The notes under the pieces were generated by a model. That model saw only the letters and a list, made by a program, of their open reading frames with translations. It made no database searches and was not told the DNA's origin. The translations under genes were made by a program, and so were the position numbers. Shown piece after piece: positions 24,028 through 37,100 of a stretch of DNA of 64,000 bases (position 1 is its first letter; every line of letters starts with the position of its first letter). The stretch is from Monoplex corrugatus. Lineage: Eukaryota; Mollusca; Gastropoda; Littorinimorpha; Ranellidae. Location: contig JAPXFY010000022.1 of NCBI GenBank assembly GCA_030674185.1, positions 39,046,130 to 39,110,129 on the forward strand, read 5' to 3'.

Positions 24028-24544
24028 AAAGAATAAAAAGTCATTATCCCTTAATGAAAATGATGAAATAGGCTACATGCTGCTACTGAGCAGAGAAAAC
24101 CTATTTAGAGGTATTATGCTTCTTCTGTTCTTATAGAAATAACGAGATCATTTGGGAGAAAATGATAATGCGACAACAGAACACTGGCACACACACACAC
24201 TTGCACGCACACAATAAACACACACCCACTTCCAATCCAAATGAAATAAAACAACAGACAAATGACCCAAGTTTTCCCAGTTTATTTTCAACATGGAAAG
24301 GCTGACCAGAAAATCTGGCAGCATGCTGCAACAGGAACACATGATGAAAAAATAGTGAGCTCAAAAAAAAAAACAAAAAAAAACCACTTACCCAATTTTC
24401 CAAGTGTCTTAAGTCATCCCAAGAAAATCAGGCAGTGTACATGAATAACATGATCCAACACTTGTCCTGTGAATCTGCTGATCCACTATGGCCACTGAAC
24501 ATGAACCAATCCCACCACATCCTTCCATGATGTTCTAGTCCTAA

Positions 24545-25235
24545 ATCCTAGTTTCCTCTGTATCCTAGAATGGGGAAATCCTAGATTCCCACTTGTTCTT
24601 GACTGAGAGAAATCCTTCTGTTATCTCCTAGATTCTTGTGTAGCCTTGAATGGGGGATCTCCTTTGTTATCGTTAAAATCTCACATGTCCTCGAAGGAGG
24701 AAAAAATCCCTTGTTACAGCAATTCCTTCGAGTTCCTGGACAGGAAAAATCCTTTGTTACGCTCCTCAACTTCCGAGTGTCCTCAAAAAGCGAAAATCCT
24801 CTGTACCATTTACACTCCTAAGATTCCTGCGCGTCCCTGAATGTGAAAATCCTTTGATACAGAACACTCCTAGACTCCCGTTTCCTTGTATAGGTAAAGT
24901 CCTCTGTTACAGTTATGCTCCTAGATTCCTGCGCATTATTTTCTACTGGAAAAATCCTTTGTTACTGATACACTCCTAGACTCCATCGTGTCCTTGAACA
25001 GTGACATCCTTTGTTACAGATTCCCATGCACTCACTAGGGAAAATCCCAGCGCATCTTCTGATGGGGGGAAAATCCGTTTCTTACAGTGCTCTAACTCCG
25101 GCACATCCTCCAAAGGGGAAAATCCATCCAGAAATTACAGACACTTCTGTCCCAAATCCATGGGGGGAATCCACCATGAAAATCCTTTCCCTGTGGCAAT
25201 CCATGTTCCCAAGACAGATGAAGATCCAATCCGAA
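24545..25235. repeat. Diverged tandem repeat, unit about 60 bp
   Basis: About ten units with AAATCCTTTGTTACAG, CTCCTAGATTCC and a GTGTCCTTGAA block. Open frames across it on the plus strand are not genes. It lies downstream of SRSF1 and may be transcribed in its 3' region. Confidence 0.8.
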
Positions 25236-25239
25236 AGAT

Positions 25240-26990
25240 CCATTGCACAAACAAGAAAACACTGAAGGGCGAAGTACTTACCTTTTGGGTTTGAGGGGTT
25301 GTTTGCAGGTTCCTTGCGATCAAAAATGTAGACCTACATAATTTCTCTACTTTCATATACCGTCCATAAACAAAAAACAAAACAAAACAATTCCAGCTAT
25401 GTCCAGCTAAACTATCACAGTATCAGAAAACAAAAAAGGAATGGTTAACTCCAGCATCAAAATCAGATCATGATTACGAATTTATTTTGCATTTACTCCT
25501 GTCTACAAATTAAGTAACAAAAATTAATCTGTACTTAACAATGCTGAAACAGTTCACAGCATTTTGTGAAAACTTCAAAAATCATTCCGAACTGAAAATT
25601 ACTCACCTGTCTGAACAGGACAAAAAGCACTAAACATGTGAGAACATTTTTTATATTTTCAAAAAAAAAAAAAAACCAAGTGTGAAACATGTCCTGCTAT
25701 GTTATTTCAGTAAGACTTTACTCTACCCCTAACCACTTACACCTGCTGTCATGGGTTTATCTGTCTATTGCAAACAAAATCAAACAGTAGGCCTTCCCTT
25801 TCTGCCAACACAACATCTGCACTCACGTGAACTTATGCCAGCTGTGAAGAATCTCCCTGATAAACAAAGCACTGTAAGTAACAAGATATGTATCCTGACG
25901 ATAGCAGATGGTTCCGAGGAAGAACGCGTCACTCCCAAATCCCTGTGTGCGTGCGTGAAGTGAAGCAGAGCATTTCCTTAGCATGTGCAATGGATCCCTC
26001 TTTTGACTGAAATCCTGGTCCTGATCTTTTCACGTCCTCCAAACATCCGAGAAACGTATCAATGCAGAATTTCGTCCTAGTCCTGGACAGCCACAACATC
26101 CTTTGAAAGTTCCATTTTACTCCCGGATTGGATTCCAAAAAAGCATCTACTAGTTTTGCATAGTTTACAAAAACTTTTTCGATCCAATTGATGAAATCCT
26201 AAGCCAGACTTCCTGAAGAGACTTCCCCATTTGTTTTGAGAATCCTGCTGGAGATCAGCTGGACTCAGGACCTGGGCAATTCCACGCACGGTACAACTGT
26301 TCCAAGGATCCTATTCGACTGAGGCCATTATCCGCGAGAAGGGGCACAGTTCCTAGCGTTTCTTTTCCATCCATTCCCAATCCAAATGCATGTTGCAACT
26401 GAATAAAGGAAAAAATGGGAAAAAACCAGATTAGACATGGGTTAAAATCATGTACCTACATTCCAAACAACAAGTTGTACTTCAATTTAAAAACAATCTG
26501 CTCATTAACTGTCTTCTGATTTAGTCTGAATGTTTTCTCAATTTTTTTTTTTACTGGATATATAGGCCTACACAAATGCTCAAACTCAATATGAATGCCC
26601 CTACTTCATTCACTTACTTTTTTCTTGAGCAGCAAATCATTCACGATCAATTAAATGATTAAAAAACCTTTCTTGGAAAAAAAAAAGTACCAGTTTAACA
26701 GTTATAAATACCAAAACAGTGAATTCTCAGTTATACTCGTTTACAAAACATACCTGAATACAAATAACTGAAATCCATTTTTCTTCCGTCACAAATTTTT
26801 TGCATTCACCAATTTCTCTACCTGTCTACATACCTTACGCACAAAAAGGCACACACACATAAGGAGAATACTTGGAAAAAAACTACTGTTACAGTATTAT
26901 GAAGTTTTATTTTTGCATGACATAACTGTTATCTTCAACGATGCAGCAACGACAAGTACATCACCAAGATGAAACTGAAGGCATTTTTCT
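25240..26990. other. SRSF1 downstream region with strong minus-strand splice signals
   Basis: No coding region is seen. On the minus strand there is a strong acceptor (pyrimidine tract and TTATTCAG, exon would start at 26398) and donors ACAG|GTGAGT (exon end 25607) and AAAAG|GTAAGTAC (exon end 25282). These could be untranslated exons of SRSF1; this is inference. Confidence 0.35.
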
Positions 26991-26996
26991 TTCTAA

Positions 26997-27171
26997 CAAC
27001 TCCCACTCCATGTCCACCAGCATCCTGCATTGCCAACCATGATAGCAAAGCAAAGCTTAACCCTTTTGACTCCCTCACCCCATTCCTGCAGAAAGCTGGT
27101 GATGGAGTGAGGGAGTCAAAGGGGTTAAGTTTTTGCAGTTGGTGGACAGTGTGTGGGAGCCAAAGGGTAAA
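26997..27171. mobile_element. TTAA MITE copy
   Basis: Left arm AGCATCCTGCATTGCCAACC, TTAACCCTTTTGACTCCCTC, a shortened inner apex CCTGCAGAAAGCTGG, and right arm AGTTTTTGCAGTTGGTGG ending CCAAAGGGTAA. Confidence 0.82.
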
Positions 27172-27347
27172 CTGCGCCTTCAAAGATGCAGCAACAAAGA
27201 TATGCTACTAAGATCATACTGGATGTAATTCCCCCCCCCCCCCCCACAATACTATTCTCTTAAAAGATGCAGCAACAAAGGCACTATCTTAAAAGACCTT
27301 GTAATATAGGAGCGGGGTGGGGATGACAGGCTACTTCTTGGAACTGT

Positions 27348-27602
27348 CATAAATCACATTATTCCCATTTTACTGATTTTAAATGGGATAAGAGCAATTA
27401 ATTACCCATGGCAATTCCCCCTTTCACCACCTAGAATAACAATAAATTGCATTATTCCATCTTTGCTAACGGGATATGAGCAATTACCCATGGCAATTCC
27501 CTTCGACTTTTACCATCTAGAACAGCAATAAACTGCATGACTGCCATTCTACTGATTTTTAAATGGGATATGAGCAATTACCCAGGACATTTCCATATGT
27601 CT
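27348..27602. repeat. Tandem repeat, unit about 88 bp, 3 copies
   Basis: Units share GGGATATGAGCAATTACCC, ATGGCAATTCCC and ACAATAAATTGCATTATTCC. A C run and other simple sequence precede it at 27230-27245. Confidence 0.8.
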
Positions 27603-28019
27603 GCCATTGCGATTCCAATCCTTCCAAGAAATTCCTGACGAAGGTTAGATGTTCTAGCCACGAAGACACTGACACGGATCCCAGCTTTACCCTTTATCCC
27701 TTCCACACGTTCCTATTTGCATCTGAAAAATGTCACACACTTTTCAACACAGCTCATTAAAAACATACAATCAAATTTAAGATAAAGAAAACAAAAACAA
27801 CCAAAGAATTTGGGGGCCAAAATTGAAAGAGAACCAACAACAAAAAATCAGTTCAACTATGAAAATAATGCAGATGATGCACAATGAAATGAAATGAAAT
27901 GGGCAAAAAGAAAATGAAGAACAACAAAAAAGAAGAAAAAAATCAATGAAAGAGCAAACAAAAGAAGTTGGAAAAAAAAAAAAACAAAGGAGAGAGATGG
28001 CAGTTTCGAAGTTGCCACA

Positions 28020-28175
28020 TCAATAAGGTGAACGTGAGCGTGAGTATGAGCGAGATCTGGATCGCATGGGGGAGTATCTGGGACTACCCCTGGAGCGTCT
28101 TGGGGTGGGGCTGCGACTGCGGGTCCGTGACCTTCCTCTGGAGTCTTCTTTCACACGAATGTAGGACACATCTCC
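28020..28175 (-). CDS. SRSF1: SRSF1 coding exon 4 (RS domain and stop)
   Basis: Acceptor TTCACCAG|GGAGAT. Encodes [17 protein letters not shown], then SR/RS-rich sequence with [11 protein letters not shown], to TGA at 28022-28020. Confidence 0.95.
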   Translation of the reverse strand, partial: GDVSYIRVKEDSRGRSRTRSRSPTPRRSRGSPRYSPMRSRSRSYSRSRSPY

Positions 28176-31100
28176 CTGGTGAACAAAGCAGGCACAACTG
28201 ACACACTAACGAATGGTTAAGGGGAGAACTACAACAAAGCAAGACATGTAACAGAACGTATCAAAGTAAACTTCAAACAAATTTTGAAAATCAACCTCGT
28301 CAGGACAAGAATCATGTGATTAACTCATTTGCGCTTCAGGCGCCGCTAGACTACTTGTAGGCAAAACACTTCAGGCGCCCACACAGCGACTTACAGAGAA
28401 AACACTTCAGTAGCCGAGCAGCACTATCGCATAGTAGTGTTATAAAACTCAAGTGAACTTTTGCAAAAGAAAAGATGGAAGCTCCTCCTGTCTGTTGCGT
28501 CACAGCAGATGCTTTGTCCTTTACTTGGCGCTGACATCAGCTGCCTTTGTTCAATGTGACAACAGCTTTTCACAAATTTTCCCAGAGTCGATCTGAGATG
28601 GAACATGGCCAGTACTTTAGGAAATGCTAAGATCTATCAGAAAGAGATCATATATACACCGCACAAGGGCTGAACATTATTTCTGACGATGATTTGCCAT
28701 CTGGAATGCCTGTTGTTGACAGTGACAGTGGCGAACAATTTTCACAGCCAGTTGATAACGACTTTACAGCAACAACATTTTTCAGCCAGTCTGAAACTAG
28801 TCAAGCTGGCACTTTCTCATCTGATTTCAAAGCCCGCTGAACCAATAGTACATAAAAACTATTTCTCTATATACAAGTTTCATTTACCTTTAAAATGAGC
28901 CATGAGTAAAGACGACTGAATGAGCAGATGTCCAAATTATAGCTGTTTACAGCCCAACTGCATTGGGGTTTTTGACAGCAGTGCACTGCTGCATGGCTGG
29001 TTTGTGCAGTAGGCCTAACACTGTATGACTGGCTTTGAGAGGGTTATGGCAAACAAGAATGAAAAGGGGTAAACCTGAATTTGTCCACAACCATCTCCCA
29101 CACTCACATGATTATCGTCCAAGAGCCACTCATCACTCGGACACTAGTCCGAAAGTCATTCACCACGCTCAGTTGTCCCAAGAATGACTCACCACATTCC
29201 CATTGTTGCTGTCGAAAAATGACTCACCACACTCCCATAGTTGCCCACAAAATGACTCACCTCACTCAGTTGTTGTCCAAGAGTGACTCACCACACTCGA
29301 ACAGTTGTCCAAGCGTGACTTATCACACTCCGACAGTTCCATGAGCGTGTCACCCAAATCAGCCATCGATTATGTGATAGAATTTTTACGCACCACAAAA
29401 GTGTATACACTACCAAAGTCCTGACAAGGAAGCAGAAGGATACAGGGGGTGGGGGGGGGAGGGGAGGAACCTCTGAAACACTAAGCTGACACCACCTAAA
29501 CAATTGAGCGTTGACTTGGGCAGCCCAACAAAAAGCCAGCGTTTCTGTCGCAGACTCAAAACGATACATCTGGGAACCATGGCTCTATCTGCTCAGCAAG
29601 ATCATCATCATCATCATGTGCTCTGCCACATGGCGTTGGCGATCATGGCCCTCCATATGCATCTATCCATTGTTGCCGCAAGCACATCTTCCACCCTCTC
29701 TGTCCTCAGCCACTCTGCAAGTCCGTCCAATATTTTTTCCCTGGGTCTACCTAATGCTCTCTTTCCCTCCAGCTTTCCTGTTGTGACCAGGTGCTCTAAT
29801 TCCCCTTTCCTCATACAATGGCCTATAAATGTTGCCTTTTCCTAATCTTCCTTATATCTTCTTGTGTCTGCCTCCATCAAGACTGTCTTGTTTTCTTTGC
29901 TGTCCTTGGAACTCTCAACATACTTCTTAGAAACCACATCTCGGCAAGATAAACCACTAAAAAGCCACCAACACAACTCACTATCCTAAAGCTTTCATCC
30001 ATTCTTTAGTTATGTTCATACATTAGTATCAAGAAATTCTGGGGAAAGCTGGAGAGGTCTTGAAGGTGGGGCCCCTCTGAAGCAAGTGTTCCCAGGATGT
30101 CGACTTTATGTAGTAATGTTTGTACATTTTGAATTAAAGTTCCCAAGCTGTTGCCCTTACTGACGGAATAACAGTCACAAGGAAAGAATTGCTACAGGAC
30201 TAGGCGTCCCAGAAACAAGAGTTAATTTCCTTTGACGGACTTTGGTACAGAAGCAAAATAATTCACAACACTGAAATTTGTCAGGTAAATGCATCTGATG
30301 TTCTCCAGTAAAATTGGCGAGTTGGAAACCCTTATCTGACAAGACTGCTTTGAGCTTATTTATAGACAAGTGTACATGTGATACAGTGTTCCCAAGTACA
30401 CTTGACAAATATTTCTGCAACAATTATTCACAAAGCTGTGATGAGAATCAGACATGGGATTCATGGGGGTCAAGGGGCAATGCCCCTGTGGGGGTCAGGG
30501 GGCGAAGCCCCCTGAAGCTGAAGGGTTATTGTGATTTAGTCACCCAGAACTGGCACTGAAACGTAAGTAAACACAGCTTTACTTCTAGACATTCTATATA
30601 TTCATAACAGTACAAACAGCAGTGCCTCTTTCACCTCTTTAGACTTCAGCTGGCCTTTGTCTTTCCAGCTCAGACTGACCACTTCGTCGAGCCAGTCAAA
30701 ATGCCACATGCTCTTTTTTCCCCTTTGTCGATCTCTCGAGCGAAAGCACTCTCTTCTCGCTTAAGTTTTCTCAACATCGTTTATCAGCACAGTGATATTC
30801 AGCGAAGTACACCACAGGAAAATCAAAATGGCGCCACAGCATTCTCATACTGGCTGATAATACACCCACCATGTGTGGATTGGATCCTCGGTAGCTTATC
30901 GGAAATATCTCGGTTAACAATACAAGTCTTGTTTGGAATACGAAATCATTTTACGAAGAAACCGTTTAGGAATAACGGATCGATGTGTAGCGTGCGATCG
31001 TGGCTAACAAACTTGCATTCATACATATATACACCCTAAAATTTTCTCAACGGATTTGCGCGAATTTCAAGAATGACCCCTGGATCTTTCAGATTTACGG

Positions 31101-34100
31101 AATTCCGTAAATTTACGCAAGAATCCCATGTCTGAGAATGCTATTAATAGTGATGAAGCTATTGAAGGCCTTTGTGGGTTGAGACTGCATCACATGACTG
31201 GGTGACATATTTTCAGAACGACTCTTGGCATCCTGCATGCTCAAGAGATAGACACCTGCTGCTTTCGTCAGGAAATCTGAGCAACATCTTCAATGATGTC
31301 ATCTATCATTAATTCAATCGCTTTGTGCGGGAAGAAAATCTCCGTCACTTCCGTTTACTGCTTGGATACGCGATGTCGATTTATCGACAGCGGACATTCA
31401 TTTGGTTTTTTTTTTACATCAGAAGCATCAGTTATAGGGAAAAATCACTGGGAACCGAAACTAGAGTATGTTTACAGCAGTTATTTACCTTAGACCGTTT
31501 GTGGCAATGTGAAACAAAGACAACAGTAGCCTTTTTTCAGCGCTACCCGCAACATGCGAATTTCGCAAATGGTGTCAAGGAAAGCAAGTCGAACCTCACA
31601 ATTCTGTAAATATTTTGTGCTCTGGAGCAACTGTACACAAAAAGTGACAACTACCAGTAATCCTGTGATTTGAAACATCCATGGCATGGAAATTATGTTC
31701 TGGACTTCATCTAAAACTGTTTCACAGTGTGTGTTCATATCCATCAAAAAAAAAAAAATTACCCCCCTTCTTTGGATACCTCATCATTTACAAGTACACG
31801 GAATACCATAAATAAAGTAACATTATTTGTAAAGATCTAATCCTGGTCTTTCTGTATCACTTTACTTTGTCTACTTTATTTGGTTGTTTTTATATCTTCT
31901 TTTAAAATGTTCTAAAAATCCTCCGAATTGAGGGGGCAGAATGACCCTGAAGACTGCAACTCGATTGAGTTAATCATTATAAACATTTGTATTTAAAGCC
32001 CAGTCGCCTGTCCAGAGCCATGTCATGCTATAACCAGGTTAAATATAATCCACACATCTGAACACATCCTTGACCCTGGGGGTGGGGGTGGGGGTGGAGG
32101 GGACCTGGAAAAGAAAATTCAATACACATGTAACTGTATTCATATATATGCATGAATGTACCTGACCTAAAACTTACCAAGAAATTGCCCACATTTTTTT
32201 TAGAAGTAAAAATGCAAACAGTACATGTACCCAATCATTTATAAAATGTACCAATTTATCTAAAACGACAAAGTATGCTATATAAGTTTTATGGAAAACA
32301 AATGTGCATGAACCAGCAAAGCAGAAGCCAAGGGTAGAAATGACAACAAAGGAGCAAGGCAGAAACAAAGAGAAAAGGAGCAAGATAGAAACAAACAGAG
32401 CAAGAGCAAGGCAGAAACAATGACCGACAGAGAATTTCTAACAGAGAATTTCCAGATGGTAGAGAGATACTATTCATACTGGAATAGCCCCCCCTGCCCC
32501 CTCCCTCAACCCCAATGACTCGGAAGTCAAGTTGATGAGGCTGGACTGTGTGGGCGTAATTTTTCAATGAAAAAAAAAAAACAAGCTTAACTGTGGGTAG
32601 ATGGAGCTATTTGAGGCTGGAAAATTCCAAAATATTTGGACAGGAGATACCAATCCATGACCTGATCAGTAGATAATTTACTCTGTGTTGATTTCAGATA
32701 AGCCAATTTTACTTTTTTCAAAAATTTCTGATAAGCAGATACCTTGAGAAATGATGTTGATTACATCTAAAAGACATAGAAATGACCGCAGAAAGACAGG
32801 ACAGGTCCCCCATGCAATTCAACAACATGGGATTACCTCATGTGAACGGAACTTGGTGTCATCCAACTTTCTGACGGCATATTTCATGTCATCATAGCGC
32901 AAGAACTCCACCACACCGGTGCCGTCCTTGAAGACGTCAGCGTAACAGACATCACCTGCTTCCCTCATGTGATCTTTCAGGTCCTGCCAACTTCCTGTTG
33001 GGGGCAGACCTGCACAAAACCAGCCACCATCTTTATGTACAACATGGGAGACAGATTTTAACCAATTCAACAGAATAGTCAGTCATAAGATTTTAACCAA
33101 TTCAACAGATTAGTCAGTCATAAATCAATTTTGTATAACACTGTATTTCCAACTCAGTTGGACTCGATGCATTTAACAGGCATACATAATCACACTTTTT
33201 AGTGGAACACAGAGGTAAACTGGAGCTGCTAGGCAAGCTGACCACATTCCATTATGTTGTTGCACAGTCTGCACCCTTAGTGGGGAAGCGTCTTGGATGT
33301 TGTCACATTCCTTAACCTTTTGACTCCTGCACCCTGTCCGTTGGCATCCTGTAATGTCAACTATACCAGCGAAGCAAAAACTTAATCCTTTGCAGGAAGC
33401 TGGTGGATAGGATGAGGGAGTCAAAGGGTTAAGTTTTTGTGAGGGAGTCAAAGGGTTAAGTTTTTGCAGTTGGTGAGTAAGGTGCCGGAGTCAAAGGGAT
33501 AAGTCAGCCACTGGCACTTACATTAGGTAGTCCCAGCTTGTTATTTTCACACTTCGTACTCGCTTCATCTTGCATGAAATAAAAAGTACACTTTAATACT
33601 TGCTTCATCTTGCATGAATTAAAGTCTCGTTTCTTGTTTTTAATTTGCTGGCTTGATTTTTTCTGCCAAATCCATGAAAAGAGCTGTGTTTTTTTATAAC
33701 CCTTTGAATCCCTCAACCTGTCCAACAGCTTCCTGAATCACTCCCTTGAATAATTTCAAAAGCATGCTTGCCAGTTAAAAGAAAAGATTTTATTTTCAGA
33801 TCCCTCAGATGAGCAACTGCCACAAACATCCTGTCCATCAACATTATCCCCTGAATCATCTAAAAAATAAATACACTTACTCCACAATTGAACCCTATCT
33901 TTACATCTTCATAAGGACTTCCATTAGCCCCTTGAGTGCCAAAGTGTAAATAAAGAGGTAAATTGCCTGTGCCACGGAGTTTTAAATGTCTTGACTTAAC
34001 TTACAAAAAAATCATATCTCTTCATCCAGTCCAGAAAACCCAACAACACTATATATATTTCCTTGTTCAGTGTACTTTACAACACACCAGGACCAACTGT

Positions 34101-37100
34101 ACTTTCGTTTTTACGATCGCCAGTGCTAGTAATGTCACTTCCACTCTTATCTGGGTCAAGTCCGACTTCGGACATCAACATTGAAATATCGCCTGCATGC
34201 TCCAGATTATCTTCATTTTCACTCTTACTGAGTGAATCAACAGACTGCACAATCAGAATCAGCTCCACAAGTAATGATTTCTGCAACTTCTTTTGCTGTA
34301 GTCCTATAAGTTGTTTTTCAGGCCCGATCAATGCTCGGTGTTGAAGCAAATTCAGCCGCCACTGTTTGCAGTCACTGAATAGTAATCAGCTGTAGGGGGT
34401 CACCTTTTCAATCGCACAGGCAGAGAAGACCGCAAAACATTACACATACATAATTAGCATCTATTTATAGAGGGAATCCTGAAGTTTCGCTTGATATCTC
34501 ACACGTCACTGAAAAGTGTTGGGGTTTTCTGGCTAAAAATAGAAAAGTCGCCGACCGAATATTCGGTCAGAAGCAGTTAACAGGTTAATCCCTCAACCAT
34601 CAACAACATCCTCCTGAATTATTACACAATATTAGAAAAAATACCCACATTTAGGCCTTTGTGATACAAGATCTCCCTTTTTAGATATCCCAGAAGGATT
34701 ATTTCTAACAAACACCCCTGTTCAGCCCATCAACATCACCACCCTCAATTACTGTACAAGCATAGGCCTACTTACCTGATACAAGCACTCTGTTTTCAGA
34801 TCTCCGAGAGGGGGGCCCTCCACGAACACCTCGGCCTCTTCCTCTGCCCATGCCACTGCCGCGTGGAAATTCTACCCGCAATGTGTAACCATCATAGTTG
34901 TACCCATCACGTTGTCGTACTGCATCCTCTGCATCCCTGTGCCATCACACAAAGTAAACATTTAAAATTAAATTCTGCTGAAACCCCTTGGCTGCTGGTA
35001 CTGACAGGTCACCAAACAACAGTTTCCGTTTTTGTTCTTTTCACGAAATGCAAGGTTCTACACCCTTCATTACAGGCTAATGTTCTTTCTTAAGAAATTA
35101 ACTGAACCATTCACTGATTCAATGTTTGTTGCTGGGCAAAGGAAATTTTCCTTCTAAAATTACGTTTAATCTAACATACTTACCGTGGCTCACAAATGCA
35201 ATAAGCGGCAGCGGTTTGCCATTTCTGCCTCGTAACAATAAAGTCCGAAGGGACAGTAACTCTGAGAGTATCCATGTCTTGCGTATGCGCATGTGCTCTT
35301 CCTCTTTTCGAGGAGACCTAGACCCTGACTGTGGATAGAAGGAACCAGGAAGGCGGGGAGGACGGGAGAGACTCTGCGTGAGCCACAGTATGTTAGATTA
35401 AACGTAATTTTAGAAGGAAAATTTCCTTTTAATTACACATACTATACCGTGGCTCACAAATGCAGAATAGCACTACCCGGATGGAGGGCTTACCTGGTTA
35501 ACGCCTGGAGGAATGGTAGGAGTCAGGGCGTGTGGCTGAGATGGGGTGTTGGGCCACCACAGCGGAAGCGATACCCCTGGATCCGTCTTCGCGCAGACGG
35601 GAGACGTCGCGCAGGTAAAATTGAATGAACGTGCCTGGGAAATGCCAGTACGTGGCGTCTAGGACGCTCTGGATGCTGGCATTGTGGGTGACTGCCAGCG
35701 AAGAAGCCCATGCTCTGATCTCATGGGGCCTTGGGGAGAAGACAGCTAGCTCTGAGCTCGACCTCGCATATGCAGCCTTGATGACTTCCCTCAGCCATCG
35801 AGAGATGGACGTGCATCTAATGTCCTTTCTATAGTTTTCGTTGTAAGAGAGAAAAAGGTGGCGCTGCTGCTGGCGAGAAGATTTCGTCCGCTTTCTGTAC
35901 GCTCGCAGGGCGCGAACGGGGCAGAGCGTGCGATCCGCGTCATCCGGAGCAAGGATAGACGTGAGGGGATGGTCGGCGAGGGAGAACCTGGCGACTGGTT
36001 CTTGGCTAAGAATTCTGGGAGTAGACGGAGAGACATCAAGCCATCAGGTTCGAAAGCAACATCTCCGGGGAGACCACTAAGGGCGTGCACTTCGCTGCAG
36101 CGCCTCCCCGACGCGAGCGAGACGAGAAAGGCCGTCTTGAAGGAGAGGAATTTGAGAGAACACTCCCTGATGGGCTCGTAAGGGAGAGTCTCAGGGATGA
36201 GAGGACGAGAAAGAGATCCATTGCCATTTCTGCCTCATAAACAATAAAGTCCGAAGGGACCATAACTCAGAGTATCCATGTCTTGCGCATAAGACCCTGA
36301 CTGTGAATGGAAGGAACCAGGAAGGCGGGGAGGACGGGAGGGACTCTGCGTGAGCCACAGTAAGTATGTTAGATTAAACGTAATTTTAGAAGGAAAATTT
36401 CCTTTTAATTACACATACTGTACCATGGCTCACTGATGCAGAATAGTGCTACCCGGAAGGAGGGCTTACCTGGTTAACGCCTGGAGGAATGAGACAAGTA
36501 AGGACGTGCAGCAGAGATGGGGTGTTGAGCCACCACAGTGGTAGCGATACCCCTAGATCCATCGTCGTGCAGACAGTAGACAACGTGCCGGTAGGATGGA
36601 ATGAACGTGCCCGGAGAACGCCAATGCGTGGCGTCCAGGACACTCAGGGGGCTGGCACTGAGTGAACGCCAGTGACAAGGCCCATGCTCTAATCTCATGG
36701 GGCCTCAGGGAGAAGACAGCCGAATCTGAGCCCGGCCTGGCATACGCATTCTTGATGACTGTTCACAGCCATCGAGAGGTGGATGCGTGGCTAATGGCCT
36801 TCTTATAACTTTTGTTGTAAGACAGAAACAGGTGGTGCTGCTTCTGGCGAGAAGATTTCGTCATCCGGAGCAAGGATAGACGTCAGGGGATGAATGGAGA
36901 TAGACAGAGTAGGAGAACCTGGTGACTGGTTCTTGGCCAAGAAGTCCAGAAGTAGGCGGAGAGACATTGAGCCCTCCGGTTCAAAAACAACATCCCCGGG
37001 GAGTCCGCCAAGAGCGTGCACTTCGCTACAGTGCCTCCCCAACGCTAGAGTGAGTAGAAAGGCCGTCCGAAATGAGAGGAAATTGGGAGAACACTCCCTG

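Noticed and set aside
24545..25294. Plus-strand open frames (up to about 97 codons) in the 60-bp repeat
   Set aside because: They are translations of a diverged tandem repeat.
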